Assembly: GCF_002846495.1 (NCBI RefSeq)
Contig: NZ_PJNE01000001.1
Location: forward strand, 1,364,001 to 1,428,000
DNA length: 64,000 bases
Source: Phycicoccus duodecadis
GTDB lineage: Bacteria > Actinomycetota > Actinomycetes > Actinomycetales > Dermatophilaceae
Reading direction: 5' to 3'
Positions within the stretch are counted from its first letter, which is position 1. Every line of letters begins with the position of its first letter. This document shows positions 54,204 to 63,401 of the stretch, in pieces. The translations under genes and the position numbers were made by a program. The notes under the pieces are model-generated. The model did not search any database and had not been told where the DNA came from. It saw only the letters and a program-made list of their open reading frames with translations.

Positions 54204-55709
54204 CTACGGGCGCAGCAGCAGCCCGTCGGCGGCGGCGTCACGCACGAAGGCCACCACCTCGGCCCGGACCTGCGCCCCGTCGAGCCCCAGCAGCCCGGCG
54301 ATGGCGGCGGCCGCACCCCCGGCCGCCAGCTCGCCGTCGCAGACCGACGCGAACGCGGCCGTCACGGTCGAGAGCACGAGCTGCCGGCGCAGGCCGCCGC
54401 CCTGGCGCAGCAGGATGACGCGCGGGTCGGCCTCCCCGGGCACCGCGTGCCGCTCCTCGGTGACGTCCGGGGCGCAGCGCCAGGCGAGGTCGAGGACCGC
54501 GTCGTCGTCGTGCTCGGCCAGCCAGGTGCGGGCGCGCATCCCGGCCAGGATGGTCGGGCCCATCGGCTGCTCGACCGGCCCGGGGGCGTCGACGAGGTCA
54601 CGGAAGGGCTCGCGCTCACCGGCCGGGCGCTGCAGGGTGACCACGCCGAAGCCGATGGACTCGACGTCGCGGGCGGCGAAGTCGTCGAGCCAGGCGGCGT
54701 ACATCCCGTTGAAGTCGGCGGTGCCCGGGTGGTGGCCGCCGTCGCGGGCCCAGGTCTCGGCGTACTCGGCCGGGTCCTGGGTCTCGCGCTGGACGACCCA
54801 GGCGTCGAGCCCGAGCCCGTCGAGCCACTCCCCCACGCGGTCGCGCCAGGTCGCACCCCGCGGGACCTCCCAGTTGCCGAGCAGCTGCGCCAGGCCGCCG
54901 GGCTCGAGGTGCGCCCCCACCCGGCGGACGAGGTCGCGCACCACCTCGTCGCCGCTGGCCCCACCGTCGCGGTACTCGAACAGCGGCACCGCCCCCGAGC
55001 GCGGCGTGATGACGAACGGCGGGTTGGACACCACGAGGTCGAAGCGCTCGCCGTCGACCGGGTCGAGCATCGAGCCCGCTCGCACGTCCCAGGTGACGCC
55101 GTTGAGCGCGGCGTTGAAGCGGGCGAAGGCCAGGGCGCGCCCGGAGAGGTCGGTGACCACGACCCGGCCGGCGTGCGCCCCGAGGTGCAGGGCCTGGACG
55201 CCGCAGCCGGTACCGAGGTCGAGGGCACTGGCGACCTCGGGCCGGGGGGTCCAGGAGGCGAGGGTGGCCGAGGCGCCGCCGACGCCGAGCACGTGGTCGG
55301 GGCGGAGCGGCCGGCCGGTGGCGAGCTCGCCGAGGTCGGAGGCGACCCACCAGTCCGAGCCCTCGGTGGCGTAGGGGCGCACGTCGCAGAGCGCGACCAG
55401 GGCGTCGCCCTCCGGGGCGAGCAGCCCCAGCGCGGCGGCCCCGTCGACGCCCAGGGTCGGCAGCGCGGCGGCCACCTCGGTGGCGTCGACCGGGTCGCCG
55501 AGCGTGAACAGCCGCACCAGCGCGGCCAGCGGGCCGCCCACGGTGTCGGTGACCCGCTGCGCCGGCAGGGCCTGCTCGCGCTCGAGGGCGGCGGCCGCGA
55601 GGGGGCCGAGCAGGGCGGTGACCCCCGCGACGGTGAAGCCGGTGGCCGTCAGGTCGGCACGGAGGCGGTCGACCAGCGCGGGGTCGACGTGGGGCGGGGT
55701 GGCGGTCAT
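54204..55709 (-). CDS. Class I methyltransferase with NPPF motif (HemK/RsmC-like)
   Basis: 501 residues. An N-terminal helical DUF-like region (1-150) precedes the Rossmann methyltransferase: ALDLGTGCGVQALHLGAHAG, VVTDLSGRALAFARFN and VVSNPPFVI, the NPPF/Y tetrad of enzymes that methylate amide or exocyclic amino nitrogens. A C-terminal extension is Ala-rich. Target may be rRNA, tRNA or protein glutamine. Same strand as the exporter operon but separated from its promoter by 21 bp, so independent. Confidence 0.82.
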   Translation of the reverse strand: MTATPPHVDPALVDRLRADLTATGFTVAGVTALLGPLAAAALEREQALPAQRVTDTVGGPLAALVRLFTLGDPVDATEVAAALPTLGVDGAAALGLLAPEGDALVALCDVRPYATEGSDWWVASDLGELATGRPLRPDHVLGVGGASATLASWTPRPEVASALDLGTGCGVQALHLGAHAGRVVVTDLSGRALAFARFNAALNGVTWDVRAGSMLDPVDGERFDLVVSNPPFVITPRSGAVPLFEYRDGGASGDEVVRDLVRRVGAHLEPGGLAQLLGNWEVPRGATWRDRVGEWLDGLGLDAWVVQRETQDPAEYAETWARDGGHHPGTADFNGMYAAWLDDFAARDVESIGFGVVTLQRPAGEREPFRDLVDAPGPVEQPMGPTILAGMRARTWLAEHDDDAVLDLAWRCAPDVTEERHAVPGEADPRVILLRQGGGLRRQLVLSTVTAAFASVCDGELAAGGAAAAIAGLLGLDGAQVRAEVVAFVRDAAADGLLLRP

Positions 55710-55748
55710 CGGGGTCGAGCCTAGGGCTCCGGCCCGGCCGCGGATGTG

Positions 55749-55786
55749 CCGAGGGGCCGGCCCCGTGGTCGGGACCGGCCCCTCGG
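55749..55786 (-). terminator. Strong terminator hairpin after hppA
   Basis: A perfect 12-bp stem, CCGAGGGGCCGG / CCGGCCCCTCGG, with a 14-base loop, 16 bp past the hppA stop. No U-run follows. Confidence 0.75.
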
Positions 55787-55801
55787 GCCGTGCGGGGTGC
55801 G

Positions 55802-58246
55802 TCAGACCTGGGTCGAGCGCTCCTTCTCGAGGTCGACGGGGTCGGCGTGACCCGGCGCGTCACCGGCGGGGGTGACGTCGACACGGGCCTGGGGCTCGAC
55901 GTCGTCGCCGCCGATGGCGAGGTCCTTGCTCTTGGAGTAGGCCACCGCCGCCCCGACGATGATGATCGCGACCGCGGCGATGCCGTAGCGGATCGGGGCC
56001 GAGGCGTCCGGTCCGATCGAGAGAGACACGATGGCCGGGGCGATGAGCACCGAGACCAGGTTCATCACCTTGAGCAGCGGGTTGATGGCCGGGCCGGCGG
56101 TGTCCTTGAACGGGTCGCCGACGGTGTCGCCGATGACGGTGGCCGCGTGGGCCTCCGAGCCCTTGCCGCCGTGCGCGCCGTCCTCGACGATCTTCTTGGC
56201 GTTGTCCCACGACCCACCGGAGTTGGCGAGGAACACGGCCATCAGCGCACCCGCGCCGATGGCGCCGCCCAGGAAGCCTGCCAACGGCCCGATACCCAGA
56301 CCGAACCCGACCGCCACCGGCATGAGCGCGGCCAGCAGGCCCGGGGTGGCGAGCTCGCGCAGCGAGTCACGGGTGCAGATGTCGACCACGCGGCCGTACT
56401 CGGGCTTCTCGGTGTAGTCCATGATGCCGGGGTGCTCGCGGAACTGGCGACGCACCTCGAAGACGATGGCACCGGCGGCCCGGGTGACGGCGTTGATGGC
56501 CAGCCCCGAGAAGAGGAACACGACGGCCGCGCCGAGAAGCAGCCCGACCAGCACGCTAGGCGTCACGATCTGCAGGTCGAAGGCGGTCAGCGAACGTTGG
56601 ATGGACGCGATCTCATCAGCCCCGAGCTCGCCGCCCTGGGCTCGAGCCTGCAAGTCGGTCAGGATCGGGTTGTAGACGGACTGCCAGGCGTCGCTGTACG
56701 AGCCGAACAGCGCCGTGGCCGCGAGGACGGCCGTGGCGATGGCGATGCCCTTGGTGATGGCCTTGGTGGTGTTGCCGACCGCGTCGAGCTCGGTGAGGAT
56801 CTGCGCGCCCTCGCCGTCGACGTCGCCCGACATCTCGGCGATGCCCTGGGCGTTGTCGGAGACCGGGCCGAAGGTGTCCATGGCCACGATGACGCCCACC
56901 GTGGTGAGCAGGCCGCACCCGGCCAGCGCGATGAGGAACAGCGACAGCGAGACCGCGCCGCCACCGAGCAGGAACGCCAGGTACACGGCGCCACCGATGA
57001 TGGCCGCGGTGAAGACCGCCGACTCGAGGCCGACGCCGATGCCCGAGAGCACGACGGTGGCGGGCCCGGTGAGCGAGGTGCGTGCGACGTCGAGGGTCGG
57101 GCGCTTGTCGGTGCCGGTGTAGTGGCCGGTGAGCCACAGGATGATGCCGGCCAGGACGATGCCGATGACCACGGCGAGGAACGCGGTGAGGCGCGGGTCG
57201 CCGGTGAGGGCCGCGATCTGCTCGTTGCTGGAGCCGAGGTCGGCGTAGGTGGCCGGCAGGTAGGTGTAGGCCGCGACACCGGAGAGGACGGCCGAGATGC
57301 CGGCCGCGATGTAGAAGCCGCGGTTGATGGCGCTCAGGGCGTTCTCGCCCGGGCGGGCCTTGGTGATGTAGACGCCGAGCAGCGCGGTGAGCGCACCGAT
57401 CGCGGGGATGATCAGCGGGAAGACCAGGCCGTAGGCGCCGAAGGCGACCGAGCCGAGGATCAGCGCGGCCACCAGGGTGACGGCGTAGGACTCGAACAGG
57501 TCGGCCGCCATGCCGGCGCAGTCGCCGACGTTGTCGCCCACGTTGTCGGCGATGGTGGCGGCGTTGCGCGGGTCGTCCTCGGGGATGCCGGCCTCGACCT
57601 TGCCGACCAGGTCGGCGCCCACGTCGGCGGCCTTGGTGAAGATGCCGCCGCCGACGCGCATGAACATCGCGAGCAGCGCGGCGCCGAAGCCGAAGCCTTC
57701 GAGGACCTTGGGGGCGTCACCCTTGTAGAGCAGCACGACGACGGAGGCGCCCAGCAGGCCGAGGCCCACGGTCACCATCCCGACGACGCCGCCGGTGCGG
57801 AAGGCGATCTTCATGCCGGCGTCGCGGCCGCCCTCGTGACGGGCGGCGGAGGCGACGCGGACGTTGGCCTTGACCGCCAGGCTCATGCCCAGGTAGCCGA
57901 TGGCCGCCGAGAAGAGGGCGCCCAGGACGAAGAAGCCCGAGCGGCCCCAGCGGACACCGCCGGTGTCGGCGGGGAGCAGAAGCAGGAGGCCGAAGACGAT
58001 GACGACGAAGGGCGCGAGGGTCTTGAACTGCCGCGCGAGGTAGGCCTGGGCCCCCTCCTCGACGGCGTCGCCGATCTCCTGCATCTTCTCTGTCCCGGGG
58101 TCGGCCGCGAGGACCTGACCACGGAAGACGAAGCCCATGACGAGCGCCACCAGGGCGATCACCGCGACCGAGACGACCAGGGTCAGGTTCGTCCCGGTCA
58201 GGTCCAGGGCTCCCGACTCGGCGTTCGCGAGTGCGAGGGGTGACAT
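55802..58246 (-). CDS. hppA: Membrane-bound proton-translocating pyrophosphatase, K+-independent type
   Basis: 814 residues from ATG 58246 with AAGGAGG upstream. About 16 membrane helices. Catalytic DNVGDNVGDCAGMAADLF at 234-251, further acidic loops DTFGPVSDNAQGIAEM and DTVGDPFKDTAGPA. Lys495 and Thr498 in GNTTKAIT mark the K+-independent class, which pumps protons. It couples PPi hydrolysis to proton export. Follows the STAS gene on the same strand, 158 bp apart; that gap shows a TACAGT -10-like hexamer (58318-58323) on the minus strand. Confidence 0.96.
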   Translation of the reverse strand: MSPLALANAESGALDLTGTNLTLVVSVAVIALVALVMGFVFRGQVLAADPGTEKMQEIGDAVEEGAQAYLARQFKTLAPFVVIVFGLLLLLPADTGGVRWGRSGFFVLGALFSAAIGYLGMSLAVKANVRVASAARHEGGRDAGMKIAFRTGGVVGMVTVGLGLLGASVVVLLYKGDAPKVLEGFGFGAALLAMFMRVGGGIFTKAADVGADLVGKVEAGIPEDDPRNAATIADNVGDNVGDCAGMAADLFESYAVTLVAALILGSVAFGAYGLVFPLIIPAIGALTALLGVYITKARPGENALSAINRGFYIAAGISAVLSGVAAYTYLPATYADLGSSNEQIAALTGDPRLTAFLAVVIGIVLAGIILWLTGHYTGTDKRPTLDVARTSLTGPATVVLSGIGVGLESAVFTAAIIGGAVYLAFLLGGGAVSLSLFLIALAGCGLLTTVGVIVAMDTFGPVSDNAQGIAEMSGDVDGEGAQILTELDAVGNTTKAITKGIAIATAVLAATALFGSYSDAWQSVYNPILTDLQARAQGGELGADEIASIQRSLTAFDLQIVTPSVLVGLLLGAAVVFLFSGLAINAVTRAAGAIVFEVRRQFREHPGIMDYTEKPEYGRVVDICTRDSLRELATPGLLAALMPVAVGFGLGIGPLAGFLGGAIGAGALMAVFLANSGGSWDNAKKIVEDGAHGGKGSEAHAATVIGDTVGDPFKDTAGPAINPLLKVMNLVSVLIAPAIVSLSIGPDASAPIRYGIAAVAIIIVGAAVAYSKSKDLAIGGDDVEPQARVDVTPAGDAPGHADPVDLEKERSTQV

Positions 58247-58404
58247 TCCATCCTCCTTGACGGCGTGCTCCGTCCCCGGGCGCGGTCGGGCGCCGATGGC
58301 AGGGACGGGTCCGGCGTGACTGTACCGGTCCGTCAGCGGATGCCGCCCGCCCGGGTGGGGGTGACGCGGTTCACACCCGGCGCGATGACCTGCGGCGGGA
58401 CCGC

Positions 58405-58740
58405 TCAGGCGGCGATGGCCTCGTCGACGCTGGCGTGGATGCCGAACACCTTGTCGAGGCCGGTGATGCGGAAGACCCGCAGGATGCGCTCGCTGGAACA
58501 GACGATGCGCAGCCACCCCGAGGCGTTGCGCACCAGCTTGAGGCGGCCCACGAGCACGCCGAGGCCGGTGGAGTCCAGGAAGGAGACGGCGTCGAGGTCG
58601 ACCACGAGACGGACGTGGCCGTCGGTGATCTCCTGGTCGAGGGACTGGCGGAGCTGGGCGGCCGTGTGGACGTCCACCTCTCCCTCGACCGTGACGACAC
58701 TGACGTCGTCGTGGTGGGACGTGGTCACGGAGAGCTCCAC
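58405..58740 (-). CDS. STAS-domain anti-sigma factor antagonist
   Basis: 111 residues from a GTG at 58740 with GAGGAG upstream. Single STAS domain: VSVVTVEGEVDVHTAAQLRQ, LVVDLDAVSFLDSTGLGVLV with Ser57 as the usual phosphorylation site, and a C-terminal helix. Unphosphorylated antagonists bind an anti-sigma kinase and free a sigma factor. No kinase or sigma gene is adjacent. Divergent from the helicase gene with 89 bp between starts. Confidence 0.9.
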   Translation of the reverse strand: MELSVTTSHHDDVSVVTVEGEVDVHTAAQLRQSLDQEITDGHVRLVVDLDAVSFLDSTGLGVLVGRLKLVRNASGWLRIVCSSERILRVFRITGLDKVFGIHASVDEAIAA

Positions 58741-58829
58741 GCGTTGTGCTCCTCTGGAGGCCGCAGGGCGATCGGGCGGGGGGCCCCGAGCCGGGTGGGC
58801 TGTGGGAACCAAGGATTACCGTAACCGTC

Positions 58830-61112
58830 GTGTCCACCCCTGCCCAGCACCTGGCCCATATGGCCCGAGGTCAGCGGGCGGACCGGCTCGTGCACGTCGA
58901 GCACATCCCGGCCCGGCCGGCCCGGCTGGCGCAGTGGCCGGCCGAGGTCTCGCCGGCGGTGCTCGCGGCGCTGCTGGGCGCGGGGATCGAGCGTCCGTGG
59001 AGCCATCAGCGCGAGGCCCTCGACCTGGTCCACGCCGGCGAGCACGTGGTCCTGGCCACCGGCACGGCCTCGGGCAAGAGCCTCGGGTACCTGGTGCCGC
59101 TCCTGGGGTCGTTGGCCGACGGCGCGCCGGCGGCCGGGGTGCGGGGCCCCACCGCGCTCTACCTCTCGCCCACCAAGGCGCTGGCCGCCGACCAGCTGGC
59201 GCGCGTCGACCGGCTGGCCGTGCCCGGCGTGCGCGCGGCCACCTACGACGGCGACACCCCACCCGACGAGCGACGGTGGGTCCGCGAGCACGCCAACCTG
59301 GTCCTGACCAACCCCGACCTGCTGCACCACTCACTGCTGCCCGGCCACCAGCGGTGGTCGCGGTTCCTGCGGGGGCTGCGGTACGTGGTGGTCGACGAGT
59401 GCCACGTCTACCGCGGGGTGTTCGGCGCCCACGTGGCGGCCGTGCTGCGGCGGCTGCGCCGGGTGGCGGGGCGTTACGGGTCGACCCCCACCTTCGTGCT
59501 GGCCTCCGCGACGGTCAGCGACCCGGCGGCGCACGCGTCGCGCCTGACCGGGCTGCCGGTGCACGCGGTGACGAACGACGGCTCGCCCCGCGGCGCCATG
59601 ACCTTCGCGTTGTGGGAACCCGCGACCGGCGAGGACGGCAGCCGGCGCTCGGCCACCACCGAGGCGGCCGACATCCTGGCGGACCTGGTGGAGCGCGGGG
59701 TCCAGACGGTGGCCTTCGCCCGCAGCCGGGCCGGGTCCGAGGCCCTGGCCGCCGGTGCCCGGCGCCGCCTCGAGGAACTCGACCCCACACTGGCCGAGGG
59801 GGTGTCGGCGTACCGCGGCGGCTACCTCCCCCAGGACCGGCGGCTGGTCGAGCGTGGGCTGCGCTCGGGGGCGGTGCGCGGCCTGGCCGCCACCAACGCC
59901 CTCGAGCTCGGCATCGACGTCAGCGGCCTCGACGCGGTGGTCATGGCGGGCTGGCCGGGCCGGCGAGCGAGCCTGTGGCAGCAGGCCGGCCGCGCCGGCC
60001 GCTCGGGGGAGGACTCGCTGGCGGTACTGGTGGCCGCCGACGACCCGCTCGACTCCTACCTGGTGCGCAACCCGGCGGCGATCTTCGGTGCCGCGGTCGA
60101 GAGCACGGTCGTGGACCCCGACAACCCGCACGTGCTGGCCCCGCACCTCGCGGCCGCCGCGGCCGAGCTGCCACTGGCCGAGGCAGACCTCGAGCTGTTC
60201 GGACCGTCGTCGCGCCGGCTGTTGGACGTCCTGGTCGAGGGCGGGATCCTGCGCCGCCGCCCGACGGGCTGGTTCTGGGCGCGCGAGGACCGCCCCACCG
60301 ACCACCTCTCGCTGCGCGGTGCGGGTGAGGTCGTGGCGGTGGTCGAGACCCGCACCGGGCGGGTGATCGGCACGGTCGACGAGGCGTCGTCGCACACGCA
60401 GGTGCACACCGGCGCCGTGCACGTGCACCAGGGCGACACGTGGGTGGTGACCAACCTCGACCTGGAGGCCCGGGCGGCCCATGCCGTGCGCGGCGACCCC
60501 GGCTGGTCGACCTCGGCCCAGTCCGTCAGCCGCTTCGACCTCCTGGCCGCCGAGCGGACCACCCGCCGGGCGCGGGTCGACGTCACCTTCGGCACGGTGC
60601 GGGTGACCACGCAGGTCACCGGCTTCATGAGACGCCTCCCGAGCGGCGAGGTCATCGGTACCCATCCGCTCGACCTGCCCGAGCACGCGCTGACGACCAA
60701 GGCCGTGTGGTGGACCGTGCCCGAGGAGGTGCTCGAGGCCGCGGGCGTGGGCGCACCGGACGTCCCGGGAGCACTGCACGCAGCGGAGCACGCGGCCATC
60801 GGGATGCTGCCGCTGGTCGCCACCTCCGACCGCTGGGACGTGGGAGGGGTGTCGACGGCCCTGCACCCCGACACCGGACTGCCGACGGTGATGGTCTACG
60901 ACGGCTACCCGGGCGGCGCGGGCTTCGCCGAGCGGGCCTTCGAGGCCTTCGAGGCGTGGGTGGGTGCGACCCGCGACGCCGTGCTGGGGTGCCCCTGCCG
61001 CAGTGGCTGCCCCGCCTGCGTGCAGTCGCCCAAGTGCGGCAACGGTAACGAGCCCCTCGACAAGGCTGGAGCGGTGACGGTGCTCGAGCTCGCGCTCGCG
61101 TCGGTCGGGTGA
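58830..61112 (+). CDS. MrfA/YprA-like DEAD/DEAH helicase with C-terminal Cys cluster
   Basis: 760 residues from a GTG at 58830. Helicase motifs: Q-motif SHQREALDLVHAG, motif I ATGTASGKSLGYLVP, Ib TNPDLLHHS, II VVDECHVYRG, III ASATVSDP, V ATNALELGIDVSGLDAVV, VI QQAGRAGRSG. The C-terminal DUF1998-type domain ends in CPCRSGCPACVQSPKCG, four cysteines that bind zinc in MrfA. MrfA repairs DNA-crosslink damage with MrfB in Bacillus; no MrfB exonuclease is nearby. Homologue of mycobacterial Rv3649, which also neighbours the tad locus. Confidence 0.92.
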   Translation: MSTPAQHLAHMARGQRADRLVHVEHIPARPARLAQWPAEVSPAVLAALLGAGIERPWSHQREALDLVHAGEHVVLATGTASGKSLGYLVPLLGSLADGAPAAGVRGPTALYLSPTKALAADQLARVDRLAVPGVRAATYDGDTPPDERRWVREHANLVLTNPDLLHHSLLPGHQRWSRFLRGLRYVVVDECHVYRGVFGAHVAAVLRRLRRVAGRYGSTPTFVLASATVSDPAAHASRLTGLPVHAVTNDGSPRGAMTFALWEPATGEDGSRRSATTEAADILADLVERGVQTVAFARSRAGSEALAAGARRRLEELDPTLAEGVSAYRGGYLPQDRRLVERGLRSGAVRGLAATNALELGIDVSGLDAVVMAGWPGRRASLWQQAGRAGRSGEDSLAVLVAADDPLDSYLVRNPAAIFGAAVESTVVDPDNPHVLAPHLAAAAAELPLAEADLELFGPSSRRLLDVLVEGGILRRRPTGWFWAREDRPTDHLSLRGAGEVVAVVETRTGRVIGTVDEASSHTQVHTGAVHVHQGDTWVVTNLDLEARAAHAVRGDPGWSTSAQSVSRFDLLAAERTTRRARVDVTFGTVRVTTQVTGFMRRLPSGEVIGTHPLDLPEHALTTKAVWWTVPEEVLEAAGVGAPDVPGALHAAEHAAIGMLPLVATSDRWDVGGVSTALHPDTGLPTVMVYDGYPGGAGFAERAFEAFEAWVGATRDAVLGCPCRSGCPACVQSPKCGNGNEPLDKAGAVTVLELALASVG

Positions 61113-61172
61113 GGCGGGACGGCCCGGGTCCGTGGCGGCATCGGCGCTGGTCAGCGGGGTAGGGTCCGCAGC

Positions 61173-61667
61173 ATGGTCATCCTCGGTGTGGTTCTCGTCC
61201 TCGTCGCCCTCGTCGCGGGGATCCTGCTCTTCATCGGCACCGGCTCGCTCACCGACACCGTCGACATCCAGGTGCTCGGAGGCACGCTGAGCCTGCCGCC
61301 GCTGGCCCTCCTCGTGACGGGGATGGTGATCATCACCGTGTTCTGGTTCGGCTGGTTCCTGCTGCGCGTCGGCACCAAGCGGGGCCATCGCCGCCGGGTG
61401 GAGGCCAAGGAGAGCGCCCGCGAGGCCGAGGAGCGTCGCCTGGCCGAGGAGGCCCGGATGAAGGAGGAGGTCGCCGCCCGCGAGCGCCAGCTCGAGGACG
61501 AGCGCCGCCGCCACGAGGAGCGCGAGGCCGAGCTGCGCCGCGAGGCCGAGACCCGCGTCGCCGAGCAGCACACCGCCACCGAGACCGCTCGACGCCGGGC
61601 CGAGGTGGCCGAGGCGCGTACCGAGACCCGCACCGACGGCGAGCCCCCGGTCGGCACCACGCGCTGA
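61173..61667 (+). CDS. Two-TM membrane protein with long coiled coil
   Basis: 164 residues. Two hydrophobic helices (VILGVVLVLVALVAGILLFI and LALLVTGMVIITVFWFGWFLL), then a highly charged Glu/Arg/Ala coiled coil (residues 75-140, EERRLAEEARMKEEVAAR) and a Thr-rich tail. No named family recognised. It follows the helicase by 60 bp on the same strand. Likely a cytoplasmic-facing coiled coil anchored in the membrane. Confidence 0.7.
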   Translation: MVILGVVLVLVALVAGILLFIGTGSLTDTVDIQVLGGTLSLPPLALLVTGMVIITVFWFGWFLLRVGTKRGHRRRVEAKESAREAEERRLAEEARMKEEVAARERQLEDERRRHEEREAELRREAETRVAEQHTATETARRRAEVAEARTETRTDGEPPVGTTR

Positions 61668-61735
61668 CCCCGACCGGGCGACCGGCGCTGGGCGGCGTCC
61701 GCGCCCGAAGGGCCGGCCCCTGACGGCAGCACACG

Positions 61736-62119
61736 TCACCGCGGCGCCTCCCCGTCGAGACCGGCGGTGGCGTCACCCCGGGCCGTCGCCGGGAGCCCGG
61801 GCCACCACGACCGCGCCCGCAGCGGGACCGCCGCCTCGACGGTGACGTGCCCTCCTCCCCCGACGCAGGACACCACGACGGCGCCACCGGCGCGCGCGAC
61901 CTCGCCCGCCGCGTCGCAGTCGGGAACACCGCCTCGCAGGAGGCCGGCGGCCGCGGCCAGGGCCGCCCGGTCGGCGACGTTGGAGGCCCGGTGGGTGTCG
62001 CGGACGGCCGCGGCGAGCACGACGGCCGCGACCAGCACACTGGCGAGCACGCCCAGGGCGGCGAGGACCAGGACGCTCGCACTGCCCTGCTCGGCGCCCC
62101 ACCCGCTGCGGCTCGTCAC
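61736..62119 (-). CDS. Rv3654c-family TadE-like secretion protein
   Basis: 127 residues from a GTG at 62119, overlapping the TadE gene stop by 4 bp. One N-terminal membrane segment in QGSASVLVLAALGVLASVLV with the pseudopilin-like Glu9 upstream, then RASNVADRAALAAAAG. The family sits at the 3' end of actinobacterial tad loci. Probably a minor pilin. Confidence 0.82.
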   Translation of the reverse strand: MTSRSGWGAEQGSASVLVLAALGVLASVLVAAVVLAAAVRDTHRASNVADRAALAAAAGLLRGGVPDCDAAGEVARAGGAVVVSCVGGGGHVTVEAAVPLRARSWWPGLPATARGDATAGLDGEAPR

Positions 62120-62505
62120 CGGCCGGCCCCCGCGGTCGTGCCGCCCTGGGGGCTCGACGCCTCGAGCCGCGCCCGGGCGTCGCCGGACGCCGCCCCGACC
62201 CCCAGCGCCGCGAGCAGGGGCGGGACCGGCGGCGTGACCGTGACCCCCACCCAGGCGCCGCCGACGTCGACGACCACCCGCGACCCCGGAGGTGCGTGGT
62301 CGACGGCCTCGGCCCGCGCCGCGCTCGGCGTCTCGCCCCGTGCGACCGCCCGGGCCGCGAGATGAGCGGCGTCGACCGCGCGGACCCCGTCGATGCCGAG
62401 CCGGACCGCCGACAGAGCGAGCGCCAGCACGACGAGCAGGGCCGGGACGGCCACCGCGAGCTCCGCGGTGACCATCCCGCCCTCGGCCCGAGCCGCTCGG
62501 GTCAC
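62116..62505 (-). CDS. TadE-like minor pilin
   Basis: 129 residues from a GTG at 62505 (overlap GTGA with the DUF4244 gene). Basic N-terminus, EGGMVTAELAVAVPALLVVL with the Glu15 typical of the type IV prepilin-like cleavage region, then an Ala/Arg/Val-rich periplasmic part. Between the DUF4244 pilin and the Rv3654c-type gene; likely a minor pilus subunit. Confidence 0.83.
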   Translation of the reverse strand: MTRAARAEGGMVTAELAVAVPALLVVLALALSAVRLGIDGVRAVDAAHLAARAVARGETPSAARAEAVDHAPPGSRVVVDVGGAWVGVTVTPPVPPLLAALGVGAASGDARARLEASSPQGGTTAGAGR

Positions 62506-62702
62506 GTGCCCAACGCCGACACGATGATCTGCGTCAGCGCACTCTTGACGGGCCCGGACTTGACGATCGCGAGCAGCAGCGCCGCGAACGCCACGGCGGC
62601 CACCGTGCCCACCGCGTACTCGGCCGTCGTCATCCCCGCCTCGCCGAGGCGGGGCAGCCGCCGGGCCGCGGCCCGGAACCGGTGGATCGTACGTGCTGTC
62701 AT
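62502..62702 (-). CDS. DUF4244 Flp-type pilin
   Basis: 66 residues from ATG 62702 with GGGAGG upstream. Basic leader, then EAGMTTAEYAVGTVAAVAFA, the prepilin motif (Gly-Met cleavage site with Glu at +5 of the mature chain) and a single hydrophobic helix. Almost certainly the major pilin of this tad locus. Separate from tadC by a 138-bp gap where no gene fits. Confidence 0.87.
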   Translation of the reverse strand: MTARTIHRFRAAARRLPRLGEAGMTTAEYAVGTVAAVAFAALLLAIVKSGPVKSALTQIIVSALGT

Positions 62703-62840
62703 GGGTGACCTCCCCTGCCGGGGCGCGCCTCTCGCGCCCTCCCCTCGAGCCTCGGCCCGGCCGCGCACCGGGGCGAGGCCTCCCGCCCGATCTGTGGACG
62801 GCGCCGGCCCGGACGGCCGGCTGTGGACGACGCGACCGGC

Positions 62841-63401
62841 TCACCGTGCCCCCTCCCCCAGCAGCAGGAGCACCACCGGCGCCACGGTCGTGGCGACGAA
62901 GCCGGGCAGGAAGCAGAGCCCGAGCGGCAGCACGAGCAGCACCCCGGCCCGCTGCACGGCAGCCTCGACGCGGCGCGACTCGACGTCGAGCATCCGCCGG
63001 GCCGCCTCCTCGAGCAGGGCCGCCGGCGCCGCTCCGGCGGCGTGGGCCGCGTGCCAGGCCGCGGCCGCCGCCGACCACCCCGGCCCGACGTGCTGCCAGG
63101 CCAGCTCGGCGGGCACGCCCCACCGGTGCGCGGCCGCCACGACCGCCAGCTCGCGCCCGGCGGGGCCGGGGTCGACGCTCGCCACGGCCTCGAGGCTCTC
63201 GACCGGGCCGCCCCCTCCGCGCAGGACGGCGGCCAGCAGCCCCAGCGCCGCAGCCGCATCGGCGACGTCGGAGGCCTCGTCGGGTGTGGAGGCGCCCACG
63301 CGCGCGCCCCCGCGGGTCGCGGCCACCCAGCGCATCTCACGGCGCGGTGGGAGGAGCCCGGCCGCGAGCGCCACCAGCAGCGCCAGCACGAGGAGCGTCA
63401 T
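62841..63401 (-). CDS. Type II secretion F domain protein (TadC-like)
   Basis: 186 residues from ATG 63401 with ATGA overlap. Hydrophobic start (MTLLVLALLVALAAGLLPP), a T2SSF domain (SVDPGPAGRELAVVAAAHRW, WHAAHAAGAAPAALLEEAAR), RRVEAAVQRAGVLLVLPLGL and a C-terminal membrane helix. Inner-membrane platform protein of the pilus machine, pairing with TadB. Confidence 0.85.
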   Translation of the reverse strand: MTLLVLALLVALAAGLLPPRREMRWVAATRGGARVGASTPDEASDVADAAAALGLLAAVLRGGGGPVESLEAVASVDPGPAGRELAVVAAAHRWGVPAELAWQHVGPGWSAAAAAWHAAHAAGAAPAALLEEAARRMLDVESRRVEAAVQRAGVLLVLPLGLCFLPGFVATTVAPVVLLLLGEGAR

